A stretch of 64,000 bases of DNA, taken from assembly GCF_016724845.1 (NCBI RefSeq), contig NZ_CP068082.1, forward strand, positions 5,022,001 to 5,086,000. Reading direction: 5' to 3'. The notes under the pieces are model-generated. The model did not search any database, had not been told where the DNA came from, and worked only from the letters and a program-made list of their open reading frames with translations. The first letter of the stretch is position 1. Each line of letters begins with the position of its first letter. This document shows, in pieces, positions 18,992 through 27,613 of the stretch. A program made the position numbers and the translations under genes. Source of the DNA: Sphingobacterium spiritivorum. GTDB lineage: Bacteria > Bacteroidota > Bacteroidia > Sphingobacteriales > Sphingobacteriaceae.

Positions 18992-19948
18992 ATGGACAAA
19001 TTAAAAATTGCAACGGCACAGTTTGAGCATAAAAGTGCAGATAAGGCTTATAATCTGGCTGTCATCGAGCAACTGGCAAAAGAGGCAGCATCCCAGGGCG
19101 CTGACGTGATTGCCTTCCATGAATGTTCTATTACAGGTTACACTTTTGCGCGAAATTTAGATAAGCAGCAAATGCTTGCTATTGCCGAACGTGTTCCCGA
19201 CGGTGAAAGTACCCGTCAGCTGATCGCTATAGCGGCCAGATATGACATCATCATTCTTGCGGGTTTGTTTGAAAAGGATGAAAATGACAATTTATACAAG
19301 CCTTACATCTGTGTAGACAAAAATGGCTTAATTGCAAAACACCGGAAGCTGCACCCTTTTATCAATCCCCACTTAACAGCAGGACAGAACTATACTATTT
19401 TTGAAATTAAAGGATGGAAATGCGGTATTTTGATTTGCTATGATAACAATGTTATTGAGAATGTACGTGCCACAAAATTATTGGGAGCTGATATTATCTT
19501 TATGCCACATGTGACCATGTGCACACCTTCATCCAGACCAGGAGCAGGTTTTGTAGATCCTCAGCTTTGGCAAAACCGTGAAAACGATCCGACCTCCTTA
19601 CGTCTGGAATTTGAGGGAATGAAAGGACGCAGCTGGCTCATGAAATGGTTACCGGCCCGGGCCTATGACAATTCAGTTTATGTCGTTTTCTCAAACCCTA
19701 TCGGTATGGATGACGATCAGTTAAAAAATGGCTGTTCTATGATTTTAGATCCATTCGGGGATATTCTGGCCGAATGCCATACGTTTGACGATAGTTTTGT
19801 CACTGCAATACTCACGCCTGAAAAACTAAGACAGGCCGGTGGAAATCGCTATATCAACGCCCGACGCCCCGATCTCTACCGTGATATTATCGGTCAGCAA
19901 CATGAACCAACGCAAAAAGTAGTCTGGTTACATTCCGACAATAGTTAA
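18992..19948 (+). CDS. nitrilase-superfamily carbon-nitrogen hydrolase
   Basis: The 318-residue amidase/nitrilase-fold enzyme carries all three catalytic residues: Glu44 in AFHECSITGY, Lys119 in KHRKLHPF, and Cys149 in GILICYDNN. A second Glu is expected after the Lys in this family. The GILICYDNNVIENVRA block is closest to N-carbamoyl-putrescine amidase or aliphatic-amidase-like branches, but the substrate cannot be assigned. It shares a likely operon with the AraC gene and is followed by a strong terminator. Confidence 0.92.
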   Translation: MDKLKIATAQFEHKSADKAYNLAVIEQLAKEAASQGADVIAFHECSITGYTFARNLDKQQMLAIAERVPDGESTRQLIAIAARYDIIILAGLFEKDENDNLYKPYICVDKNGLIAKHRKLHPFINPHLTAGQNYTIFEIKGWKCGILICYDNNVIENVRATKLLGADIIFMPHVTMCTPSSRPGAGFVDPQLWQNRENDPTSLRLEFEGMKGRSWLMKWLPARAYDNSVYVVFSNPIGMDDDQLKNGCSMILDPFGDILAECHTFDDSFVTAILTPEKLRQAGGNRYINARRPDLYRDIIGQQHEPTQKVVWLHSDNS

Positions 19949-19985
19949 TGAACATACCCGTTCAGATTCAAAAAATCAATAAAAG

Positions 19986-20019
19986 ATAAAGCCCGTCTCT
20001 TTCGTCGGACGGGCTTTAT
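19986..20019. terminator. strong rho-independent terminator
   Basis: A perfect 12-bp stem ATAAAGCCCGTC/GACGGGCTTTAT is separated by a 10-base loop, after the nitrilase gene. It is symmetrical enough to stop the convergent strand too. Confidence 0.85.
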
Positions 20020-20063
20020 TTACAGACAATAATTTGCTTCAAATGACTGACAAAAAACGAAGC

Positions 20064-20162
20064 TTACTGTTCTACGATTTTCAGTTTCTGTCCATCAGCA
20101 GTCGAGGCAATCTTTCCCATATAGGTTCCTGATGACAAATCAGATAGAAAAAAATTTACTTT
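20064..20162 (-). pseudogene. out-of-frame fragment resembling a type IX secretion C-terminal tail
   Basis: Right after the aspartic-protease stop, and shifted relative to its frame, the minus strand reads VNFFLSDLSSGTYMGKIAS and then TADGQKLKIVEQ before TAA at 20064. This pattern, D-L-S-S-G-T-Y-x-x-K followed by K-x-x-K/I-V-x-Q, is that of type IX sorting-domain ends. There is no start codon for it. It may be the residue of a deleted gene or a tail lost from the protease by frameshift. Confidence 0.45.
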
Positions 20163-21043
20163 GATCGCTTAGCTTCTATATAAGCCAGATTGTAATACTT
20201 GTTTGGCTGAAGGTAAATGTTGCTATCCTGAAAATCTAAAAAAACATTAAACCGCTTTAAGACTTCGTTTCCTAACACATGAATGTCCTTTTCTTTAAAA
20301 GGCTTGTTGGCGTTAGCTATTTGTGCGGGGATATTTTTTAAGGTGTGACGGCCGATTTTCAAAGTGCTCAGATTAGCCGTCACCACCGGGATTTCATTGC
20401 CCTGTGCACCTTTCATCAGCACACGTTTTATTTCTTTCATTTTTTTGTAAGGAAATTTTTGGGCAGACAAAAGATCACTGTTCAGCATCAGAGTTCGTTG
20501 ATATCCGGTATCAAATAATATAGTGTCCGTTACCGTTACACCGCTGTGTCGGAGGCGTGTTTCCATAAAAAACAACTCCTTATAGAAAACTATATTATGC
20601 TTTGAATAGGTTTTATCTTTATTTACGGCTACCGGCAATTGATTATGTACGACCATGATACCTTTGTCATAATTAAGCTCAACAGCTTTGCCTTTAAATA
20701 AATCCCAACCAAAACGTCCGTCAGTTCCGTGCCCGCTCAATTGCGCATCATACACTTTGGTTGTGTACAGATTATGGCCGAGTTCTAATGGATAAGCGGT
20801 ATTGTAAAGATTAATTTTTGATTTAAGCTTTGTTGCCATCGTATTGTTGGTTAAAACAAGCTCAGTAGTACCGGTATCAAAATTAAGATTAAGTGTATCT
20901 ATTTTATTAAATACTCCTTTTACCGAAATGGTGTTTTGCTCATTAATGGCAAGCATCAATGTATCGCTTTCTGATTTATATTGTGCAAATGATGGAGTAG
21001 CAAACAATGCTGTTAAAATCGTGATGATACTAATTTTTTTCAT
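20156..21043 (-). CDS. exported retropepsin-like aspartic protease
   Basis: The 295-residue protein has a signal peptide (ending PSFAQ at about residue 21) and two aspartic-protease motifs, LNFDTGTTELVL and TILFDTGYQRTLML. These are separated by about 110 residues, so one chain may supply both catalytic Asp residues, as in pepsin-fold enzymes. The hydrophobic-hydrophobic-Gly motif after the second lobe appears as IHVLGNEVLKRFNVFLDF. It is probably periplasmic. Transcribed alone, it has no operon partner. A sorting-tail-like sequence follows it in another frame. Confidence 0.8.
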   Translation of the reverse strand: MKKISIITILTALFATPSFAQYKSESDTLMLAINEQNTISVKGVFNKIDTLNLNFDTGTTELVLTNNTMATKLKSKINLYNTAYPLELGHNLYTTKVYDAQLSGHGTDGRFGWDLFKGKAVELNYDKGIMVVHNQLPVAVNKDKTYSKHNIVFYKELFFMETRLRHSGVTVTDTILFDTGYQRTLMLNSDLLSAQKFPYKKMKEIKRVLMKGAQGNEIPVVTANLSTLKIGRHTLKNIPAQIANANKPFKEKDIHVLGNEVLKRFNVFLDFQDSNIYLQPNKYYNLAYIEAKRSK

Positions 21044-21142
21044 GTAGGATATTTAATATTGATTAGAGGTAAATGTAGCAATTTCCATCAAAATTAAAAT
21101 TTTCCCGTCATCGAAGAATTAAAACCTGATAAAATAAATTAT

Positions 21143-21226
21143 TCAGGCTATGACACTCTCTTCGCTGCCCTTATTCTTTACGTTTCTTTTCGGGATTACG
21201 AGGGCAGTGACCCATACAGATAACAG
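21143..21226 (-). pseudogene. remnant of a CPBP protease gene 3' end
   Basis: Twenty-eight codons on the minus strand read LLSVWVTALVIPKRNVKNK and then GSEESVIA before a stop. The intact CPBP gene about 780 bases away ends LLSVWVTALVIRKRNVKNR-DSEEVIAA. The DNA match runs about 65 bases with only a handful of mismatches. Nothing else of the gene remains here, so this is the stump of a deleted duplicate. Confidence 0.7.
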
Positions 21227-21624
21227 CTGAAATTTATAAATTCTTTAGAAGCGAGGGAGGCTCTTAATAATATTCTGGCATAAGTAAATCTTTTATCTTA
21301 CTTTTTTTTTATGTTTATTAGCATCTATCATGCAAGGGCATTATCTAGAATGCAACCATCAAGGGATTAGAATATTCTGGAGTTGATTCGGAAATGTTGA
21401 AGCATTATACTGAGGGCATGTGAGACTATCCCCTCCGAATAGGATTCAATAGATAATTTTTTAGGTATTGTCTGAACTTTATTTTTGAAAACTGTAGTTT
21501 TATACAAAAAATTCCCTTTTAAAGAAAATGGTTTCCCGTAATTCTAAAAAAAACTATCTTCATATTTTTAGCAAAACCTTACTATTAAATAGTCCAAAGT
21601 TACATGAATCAAACATAAATAGAT

Positions 21625-21771
21625 ATGAGAACAATAGAAGCAATTAAACCCGGTCCAAAACCAAAAAAAGAAGATGGAACTCCTGACAAAAGAAGAAGAG
21701 TCACTCCCGAAAAAAAACAAAAACACCCTGACCTAAAACCTCATGAACACAAGCCTGGTGATCAGAAGTAA
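21625..21771 (+). CDS. small basic Lys/Pro-rich protein, 48 residues
   Basis: The frame begins MRTIEAIKPGPKPKKEDG and ends HKPGDQK. It is rich in Lys, Pro, Arg and Glu and has almost no hydrophobic residues, so it is predicted disordered. A terminator-like hairpin lies about 90 bases downstream on the same strand. The surrounding 880 bases hold no other intact gene. I do not recognise a family; its clean start, length and composition make it more likely real than chance. Confidence 0.5.
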   Translation: MRTIEAIKPGPKPKKEDGTPDKRRRVTPEKKQKHPDLKPHEHKPGDQK

Positions 21772-21857
21772 GTAGTTTAATTTTTTTTAGACAGGAAAAT
21801 ATCAAAATTCATTGGATTACATTGACAGAAACTTCTAACATATGTTTCTTTTCACCA

Positions 21858-21892
21858 ACCACCTCAAGTCGACAAGCTCTTCTTGAGGTGGT
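21858..21892. terminator. rho-independent terminator hairpin
   Basis: An 11-bp perfect stem ACCACCTCAAG/CTTGAGGTGGT with a 13-base loop lies between the small basic protein gene (+) and the convergent CPBP gene (-). Confidence 0.75.
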
Positions 21893-21921
21893 ATTTTCAC
21901 AACTATGCGTTATTACATTGC

Positions 21922-22620
21922 TTAGGCTGCAATAACCTCTTCGCTATCCCTATTCTTTACGTTTCTTTTCCGAATTACGAGGGCAGTGACCCATACAGAT
22001 AACAAAATCAGCAGAATACATATTTTAGTGGTATTCATTTCAGGGAAAAAGTTATTAAGCGAATGAATAGCCGATACAGCAAGTAAAGAGAATGTATTGT
22101 CCGCTACTTTTGCAATTCCCCAGGATCCCAACACCAGAATTCCGAAAAACAACAAATTGGAAGAGGTCAGATCAAAATTCAGATGCCAGATAAACCATAA
22201 TGTGGCCACCAGTAGAATATTCAAAAATTCAGGCAAAGGTTTTAGTTCACGCTGCAAAAATCCACGCCAGCCTATCTCTTCCAAGAGTCCGTATATTAAA
22301 ATGGCGGAAATAGCGGCAAAGGAAACCGTACCTTTTGAAAAATATTCAACTCCTAAAATTAAAACGATTGGAAGCCCCCAGTATAAGAGAAAAGGAATGA
22401 GTATGCTTTTGTAATTTCCTTTGAGAGTCAATACAGGTTTTATCTTAAAGACGTAAAATACGACCAGAGCTCCGACAGCAGGACCTACACCTTGCAGCAA
22501 TACTTTAATAAAACTACTGGATATATGCTCTAATAAATCTGTTTTATTGGTCAGATAACGAAGTGCAACAGCTACAACATAAAAAGTTAAAACAGCTAAA
22601 TAATTGACTTTATTTTTCAT
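21922..22620 (-). CDS. CPBP-family intramembrane metalloprotease
   Basis: The 232-residue protein has six to eight predicted membrane helices and the motifs of the CAAX-protease/bacteriocin-processing family: LLEEIGWRGFLQREL (EExxxR), WFIWHLNF, and SAIHSLNNFF. Bacterial members are thought to cleave within membranes, and some give bacteriocin self-immunity. The gene sits 78 bases downstream of a Crp-type regulator on the same strand, which may control it. A decayed copy of its 3' end lies downstream at 21143-21226. Confidence 0.87.
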   Translation of the reverse strand: MKNKVNYLAVLTFYVVAVALRYLTNKTDLLEHISSSFIKVLLQGVGPAVGALVVFYVFKIKPVLTLKGNYKSILIPFLLYWGLPIVLILGVEYFSKGTVSFAAISAILIYGLLEEIGWRGFLQRELKPLPEFLNILLVATLWFIWHLNFDLTSSNLLFFGILVLGSWGIAKVADNTFSLLAVSAIHSLNNFFPEMNTTKICILLILLSVWVTALVIRKRNVKNRDSEEVIAA

Positions 22621-22698
22621 TTTTTATCGGTTTGAATACGGTTTCAAAAGTAGAGATATGATTCCGCTAAAAAATTGACGATAGATAAGAAATGATAA

Positions 22699-23280
22699 TC
22701 AGGCTATTTTTTTTCTGATTCTGCTCAGACTTTCAGCGGTAATCCCAAGATAAGAGCAGATAATCTTCAAAGATGTTCTTTGAAAGACTTCAGGACGTTC
22801 CTTTACCAGTTTCAGGTATCTTTCCGTTGGAGAAAGTGTCAGCAAATTTATCTGTTCAGATTGTTTGCGTATAAACATAGCATCTGAAATAGCTTTGCCA
22901 ATAAAAATCCCTGTCGAAGACCGTAAATACAAGGCATGTAAATCCGCAAAGTTTATGGACCAGATTACAGACGCTTCCAGAGCCATGGTCTTGATAACAG
23001 TTGATGACTGCGTCAGAAATGACAGATAATCACTGAAAATCTGCTTCTCATAATAAAGATTGATACACACTTCTTTTTCTCCTGATAAAACAAAGTGAGC
23101 AGCTGAACCGGAAATCAGAATATTGATATACTTTTCTGTTTTATGATAATCTTTTATGATTTCATTCTTATCAAATGTGCGGAGCTGTACACATTTTGCA
23201 AATTCTGTCCAGATATGAATATCAGCTTTGTAAAACGGATCGAATATTTCCTTAATTTTTTCGGCTGTAGGTTGTTCCAT
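22699..23280 (-). CDS. Crp/Fnr-family transcriptional regulator
   Basis: This is a cyclic-nucleotide-binding-like beta-barrel (about 15-125) plus a C-terminal helix-turn-helix (LKIICSYLGITAESLSRIRKKIA) that ends right after the recognition helix, as in many Bacteroidota Crp paralogues. The region LTLSPTERYLKLVKERPEVFQRTS is characteristic of this subgroup. The start is set at MEQPTAEK (ATG 23278-23280), giving 193 residues; a longer frame to 23325 adds an untypical N-terminus. The ligand is unknown. The CPBP protease gene follows. Confidence 0.88.
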   Translation of the reverse strand: MEQPTAEKIKEIFDPFYKADIHIWTEFAKCVQLRTFDKNEIIKDYHKTEKYINILISGSAAHFVLSGEKEVCINLYYEKQIFSDYLSFLTQSSTVIKTMALEASVIWSINFADLHALYLRSSTGIFIGKAISDAMFIRKQSEQINLLTLSPTERYLKLVKERPEVFQRTSLKIICSYLGITAESLSRIRKKIA

Positions 23281-23433
23281 AGTTAAATAAATTCTGACTG
23301 TTAGATTCGTCAGAATATGTTGCAAATATAACAGCCATAAACGAATTTACATCCCCATATGGCCAATACATTATATAAGTTGTCTATATATGTTACGTAA
23401 GTGAGATAGCTATGTCTCATCTGAATTAAAAAG

Positions 23434-23458
23434 AAAAGCCCACTCTTAAAGCGGGCTT
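23434..23458 (-). terminator. rho-independent terminator
   Basis: On the minus strand AAGCCCGC-TTTAAGA-GTGGGCTT is followed by TTCTTTTT, after the DUF5694 gene. The stem has one mismatch. Confidence 0.7.
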
Positions 23459-23490
23459 CCTAATTTTATTGAAGAAGACTTTTACTCTTT

Positions 23491-24324
23491 TTAATTCAGG
23501 ACTTTTGTTAAGTCAACAAGTTCAAAGTTTTTATCAACCTCAAAAAGCTGTCTGAATATAGCTGCGTGTCCTGTACCCACAAGAACAAAAATACTTTTTG
23601 TATCCGGCTTTAACTGGTTTTGGATATTAGAATACATTATTAAATTTCTTTTATACCAGTCAGTAACCAGATTTGAACCAAAATAATCGTTATTGATCAT
23701 TACTTTATTAGCAAATGAAATATAAAAACCAAGATTATTATCCAATTTTGATTTTTCATTCATGCATAAAAAGATCTCCCTCAAATTACTTTTTTCTAAA
23801 CAATTATCAGATAACGAAGTTTTTATTGAATCAAACTCTTTTTTCAACTTAGGATTTGAATTCACCTCTTTTAACAAGATGTCAAACCTCATTTCAATTA
23901 AACTATCAATAGGATACAATTCCTGATGTTTCAACTTTTTCGCTAACCGATATCCCAATTGGAAAGTTTCACCTTCAGTGTAATACCTTTTCGTCCGCTC
24001 CCGTTTTATCGTATCTGTGAACTTATGGTACTGATTTTTCAGGTAAGATTGGTAATTCGTATTCAGTTCTTGCTTTGTGCTGAAATAGCTCTCTACAAAT
24101 ATTTGATCAGGTTTATAAACAGATGCACTGATTTTTTCAACCAGGTTGTCTAAATCCTTTTGGTTTTCTTCAGATAAGATATTTCGCTCTTTATGTTTTA
24201 TCATGTCACTACCAGGATTATTGAAATGATAAGTTCCTAATAAAATGACTTTTACTTTTTCCTGAGCTGATACAAATGAAAGTTGAAAAAGGAATAAAAA
24301 AAAGATTAAGGAAATTTTGCGCAT
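23491..24324 (-). CDS. exported DUF5694-family protein (TraB/Tiki-like)
   Basis: The product starts with a signal peptide MRKISLIFFLFLFQLSFVSAQ. The conserved N-terminal block VILLGTYHFNNPGSDM resembles the GTxH motif of TraB/Tiki-type putative metalloproteases, and a C-terminal VLVGTGHAAIFRQLFE matches the second GxxH motif. The family is DUF5694, with no proven activity. The ATG at 24322-24324 is favoured over the one seven codons upstream because it begins directly at the signal peptide. The frame is intact and the gene stands alone with a terminator. Confidence 0.8.
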   Translation of the reverse strand: MRKISLIFFLFLFQLSFVSAQEKVKVILLGTYHFNNPGSDMIKHKERNILSEENQKDLDNLVEKISASVYKPDQIFVESYFSTKQELNTNYQSYLKNQYHKFTDTIKRERTKRYYTEGETFQLGYRLAKKLKHQELYPIDSLIEMRFDILLKEVNSNPKLKKEFDSIKTSLSDNCLEKSNLREIFLCMNEKSKLDNNLGFYISFANKVMINNDYFGSNLVTDWYKRNLIMYSNIQNQLKPDTKSIFVLVGTGHAAIFRQLFEVDKNFELVDLTKVLN

Positions 24325-24568
24325 GTTTTGTTTTTTATGTTTCATTTAAAATTGGTCACGAAGATACAGAATAAACACATTTAATCAAGAAGACCATATC
24401 TTTATCTTCAATATATTAACCAAAACCTCAAAGTTTTTTTTTAAAAAACTATCACACATTAGACGCAGCCTGCAGCACCAGTTATTTCTAAAATAAAGCA
24501 TCCCTAAATCTTAACGAAGCCATTGTCAGAATATGCTGCAAAAAAGTCTTTGTTGAATTTGTAATCCC

Positions 24569-25963
24569 TTATTTAAATCTGTAACCTACACCTACTCTAA
24601 AAAATCCATTGTTCGTTTTATAAGATCCTAATGCATTGCTGACACGGTAAGGATTGAATAACTGATAACTTCCCTTAATATCAAAGCCACGCAGATGTAA
24701 AGTAACTCCTCCTGACAGTCCGATATTTACTTTATTTGCATTAGTGTTTGTCAAAGCTGAATTTATTTCCTGACTGTGTCGCAGTGTATCCCGGACATCG
24801 TAGACAGGTCCTAATCCGGTGATTTTAGAAGATTGTTTGAAAGGAAGATCAATAATAACACCGGTATTTAGCAAAATATGATCTGAAAGCCTGTACTCGA
24901 CCTTTAACGGAATATCTATAGCCGCAAGCTTTCTGCTGTCTCTTATCATAAATGAGTAGCCTAAAGAGTCCGGTCTGAAATAACTGGGATGAGAAAATTC
25001 TCCCGATACTTTTCGGTTACTATTCACGTTCAGTCCCAGACTTACAGCCCATTTATTGTTAAAGGCTATCTGTCCAAAAACACCTGCATATAAGTTGGTA
25101 CCTTGTGTTCCGATATTCGCCCCTGTCTCCAATCCGAAGTTATAGGAGGGATTCCATACTAATCCGGAGTTTTCAAATTTTATCTGCTTATTATTTCCCG
25201 GAGATGTGTAGTAGATAGTATTTTTCCGGTTTTCTTTTGCACCTCTCCTCTCCTTTTCCTGCTCCTTCTTCGAATAGTCAGTGATAAGAACAGGTTCTCT
25301 CCCTCTCTGTGTACTGTATCGTAAGTCCAAATTAGAACCTGACAAAGAGTTGCCCGGAGTCGCCCCTGTTTGCCTGTTGTACACAACTCCTGTTTGTGGG
25401 TGATTAAACAGAATAGAATTATCCGTTTGCACGATGTGATCTCTTTGAGAAAACGGTGCAGCCATATCCCCCGGATTATTATATTCCTCCGGGACATTAT
25501 TATACATATCGCTAAGGCTACTTTTCAGAGAAAGTGGTTTGGATGATTCTAATCCTGACTCATTATTCAAAGTATTATAGTGGGGTATCTGAGACCGGTT
25601 TACATCCGAATTCTTATCAGCCTCTGTCTTATTCCTTTCATCTTCTGTGTAAATTTTGTTGACAACAGAATCAGCATATATCTCCTTTGTCTTCTTTGGT
25701 ACAGATTTAGATTCTTTTTTCTCAGAAACATACACGTAAGCCACAGTAGATATTACAGCAACTGTCGGAACGATATAACCTATTAATTTCCATATTTTTG
25801 AAGCAACAGATACTGCAGAGCCTCCGGCAAGCGGCACATCTGCAGGAATGTATTGATCCAGTGCACTTTTCATTCCCTCCCATGCGGCATCAGAAGATTC
25901 CTTGATCTCCAGTTTGTTTAACTTTTCGCGCCAAAGTTTATGATACCATACTGAATTTTTCAT
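24569..25963 (-). CDS. membrane-anchored outer-membrane-barrel-like protein, partner of ECF sigma factor
   Basis: The 464-residue protein has a soluble N-terminus (about 1-65, WREKLNKLEIKESSDAAWEGM), one membrane helix near 70-88 (IGYIVPTVAVISTVAYVYV), and a charged low-complexity linker (about 90-270). The C-terminus is beta-rich (about 275-464) and resembles small outer-membrane barrels, ending FFRVGVGYRFK. There is no cleavable signal peptide. The start overlaps the sigma-factor stop by four bases, so the N-terminus may hold the sigma factor as an anti-sigma domain. How one chain could span the inner membrane and also place a barrel in the outer membrane is unclear. Confidence 0.78.
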   Translation of the reverse strand: MKNSVWYHKLWREKLNKLEIKESSDAAWEGMKSALDQYIPADVPLAGGSAVSVASKIWKLIGYIVPTVAVISTVAYVYVSEKKESKSVPKKTKEIYADSVVNKIYTEDERNKTEADKNSDVNRSQIPHYNTLNNESGLESSKPLSLKSSLSDMYNNVPEEYNNPGDMAAPFSQRDHIVQTDNSILFNHPQTGVVYNRQTGATPGNSLSGSNLDLRYSTQRGREPVLITDYSKKEQEKERRGAKENRKNTIYYTSPGNNKQIKFENSGLVWNPSYNFGLETGANIGTQGTNLYAGVFGQIAFNNKWAVSLGLNVNSNRKVSGEFSHPSYFRPDSLGYSFMIRDSRKLAAIDIPLKVEYRLSDHILLNTGVIIDLPFKQSSKITGLGPVYDVRDTLRHSQEINSALTNTNANKVNIGLSGGVTLHLRGFDIKGSYQLFNPYRVSNALGSYKTNNGFFRVGVGYRFK

Positions 25964-26532
25964 GATTCTGGATTTTTCAGAGGGTTATCAATTGTTGCGT
26001 TTTTTAACATGGTCCGCAATTGTTTTTTTGCTTCTGAGAGGTGCCAGCGGGAAGTACCTTCACTAATTCCCAGCTGCTCTGCAATCTCCTGATGAGAATA
26101 GCCGTCTATGACAGAAAGATTGAACACGATCTGTGTAGCCACAGGCAACAGCCTGATAAGCTTCAGAAGATCTTCGGCAAATAATTTATCTAAAACTGCA
26201 GGCTCTATGTAGACTTCTTCGGTTACGTCCTGAATAGCGGAATAATTAAACCGTGCTTCTTTTCTGCTCAGATCAATACAGGATCTCACCATAATTGTAC
26301 GAATCCAGGCGCCTAAATCCCCCTTCTGAGGATCGAATGTATTAATATTCTGAAATATCTTCAGAAAACCACTATTCAGAGCTTCCAGAGCTAAGTCATC
26401 GGATCTCAGGTAACGAAAGCACAATCGCAGCATATCTTCATAATAAAGCTTGTATAAAACTTCCTGAGCCTGACGCTTATTGGCTTTACAGCCTTTCACT
26501 AATTTGTTATCCCTACTAAAAAAAAGATTCAT
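25960..26532 (-). CDS. ECF-type RNA polymerase sigma factor
   Basis: The 190-residue protein has sigma-70 region 2 (about 25-95, LYYEDMLRLCFRYLRSDDLA, then FDPQKGDLGAWIRTIMVR) and region 4 (about 125-180, NLSVIDGYSHQEIAEQLGIS and EGTSRWHLSEAKKQLR). It has the usual length for the group. It is the first gene of a two-gene unit, overlapping the membrane partner by four bases (ATGA), and probably autoregulates that unit. Its regulon is unknown. Confidence 0.94.
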   Translation of the reverse strand: MNLFFSRDNKLVKGCKANKRQAQEVLYKLYYEDMLRLCFRYLRSDDLALEALNSGFLKIFQNINTFDPQKGDLGAWIRTIMVRSCIDLSRKEARFNYSAIQDVTEEVYIEPAVLDKLFAEDLLKLIRLLPVATQIVFNLSVIDGYSHQEIAEQLGISEGTSRWHLSEAKKQLRTMLKNATIDNPLKNPES

Positions 26533-26694
26533 TCAATTGATATAGCGGCCAGTTTTTCTTTGCGTTAATATTAGTATTACGTAAGGGAGATGCAGAACGT
26601 TGGGTAAATTTAAAAATTTTTATTTTTATCATTTCACTCATTTTTCACCAACGTTTATCTGCTCAGCATCGTAATCATAATAAAGCCTTATGAT

Positions 26695-27597
26695 ATGTTC
26701 TATAAAAGCAGTTACGAAAGACACAATGAGTGGTACAATAAACACTTTCCCTCAGCAGAGTCAAAAACACATCTGTACAAAAGAAACCGGGAAGCAGACA
26801 AAAACAATCTTTCCGTATGGCTACAGAATATTTTCTTCTCTTGTCTGAACCCCTTATTAGCAAATAAAGGCAGCAGATGGCTTACGATAGGCGATGCATA
26901 CGGGTTCGATGCACAATATATTCTAAAATCCGGAAATGAGGCATTGGCTACAGATCTGAATACGGATTTTCTTACTGTAGCAAAGCAAGAAGGTATTATC
27001 TCTTCCTGCTCAGCTCAAAATGCAGAAAAAATAACCTTTCCGGATGAGAGCTTTGATTATGTGCTGTGTAAAGAATCTTATCATCACTTCCCCAGACCTT
27101 ACATGGCAGTATATGAAATGTTGCGCGTAGCCCGATCCGGAATAGTAATTATGGAACCACAGGATCCGGTTACTAAAATGCCGCTCCTGCAATTTCTCAA
27201 TAATCTGTTTGCCAGCAACAAAACGATTATGCGCAGAATATGGAAAAACCGGTTTTCTTATGAGCCTGTAGGAAATTTTGTGTACAAGGTCTCTGAGCGG
27301 GAATTTGAGAAAATAGCGGCAGGTCTGGGATTGCGATTAGTCGCATTTAAAAAAATCAACCCTAACTTCTGGTTTAAAGGAGCGGAATATATTTCTCATA
27401 AAAACAAGGCTATGCTATTTATGCAGACAAAATGTAAAAAAGCATTTCGTGATTTTCTGGTCAAATTAAGACTTGTCCCTTCTCAGACACTGGTATCCGT
27501 TATCTTTAAAACAATGCCGGACAATGCAACTATCCATAACCTGAAGCAGGAAGGTTACCGTCTGGTGTATATTCCGGATAATCCTTATATAAGTTGA
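26695..27597 (+). CDS. class I SAM-dependent methyltransferase
   Basis: The 300-residue protein has a Methyltransf_11-like Rossmann core: WLTIGDAYGFDAQYI (motif I, with a variant Gly-loop), ATDLNTDFL (acidic end of strand 2), SFDYVLCKESYHHFPRP (motif II region), and VARSGIVIMEPQDP. The N-terminus YKSSYERHNEWYNKHF and C-terminus are not diagnostic. The acceptor is unknown. It is divergent from the sigma-factor gene. Confidence 0.85.
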   Translation: MFYKSSYERHNEWYNKHFPSAESKTHLYKRNREADKNNLSVWLQNIFFSCLNPLLANKGSRWLTIGDAYGFDAQYILKSGNEALATDLNTDFLTVAKQEGIISSCSAQNAEKITFPDESFDYVLCKESYHHFPRPYMAVYEMLRVARSGIVIMEPQDPVTKMPLLQFLNNLFASNKTIMRRIWKNRFSYEPVGNFVYKVSEREFEKIAAGLGLRLVAFKKINPNFWFKGAEYISHKNKAMLFMQTKCKKAFRDFLVKLRLVPSQTLVSVIFKTMPDNATIHNLKQEGYRLVYIPDNPYIS

Positions 27598-27613
27598 TTA
27601 CAATAATTTCTAG

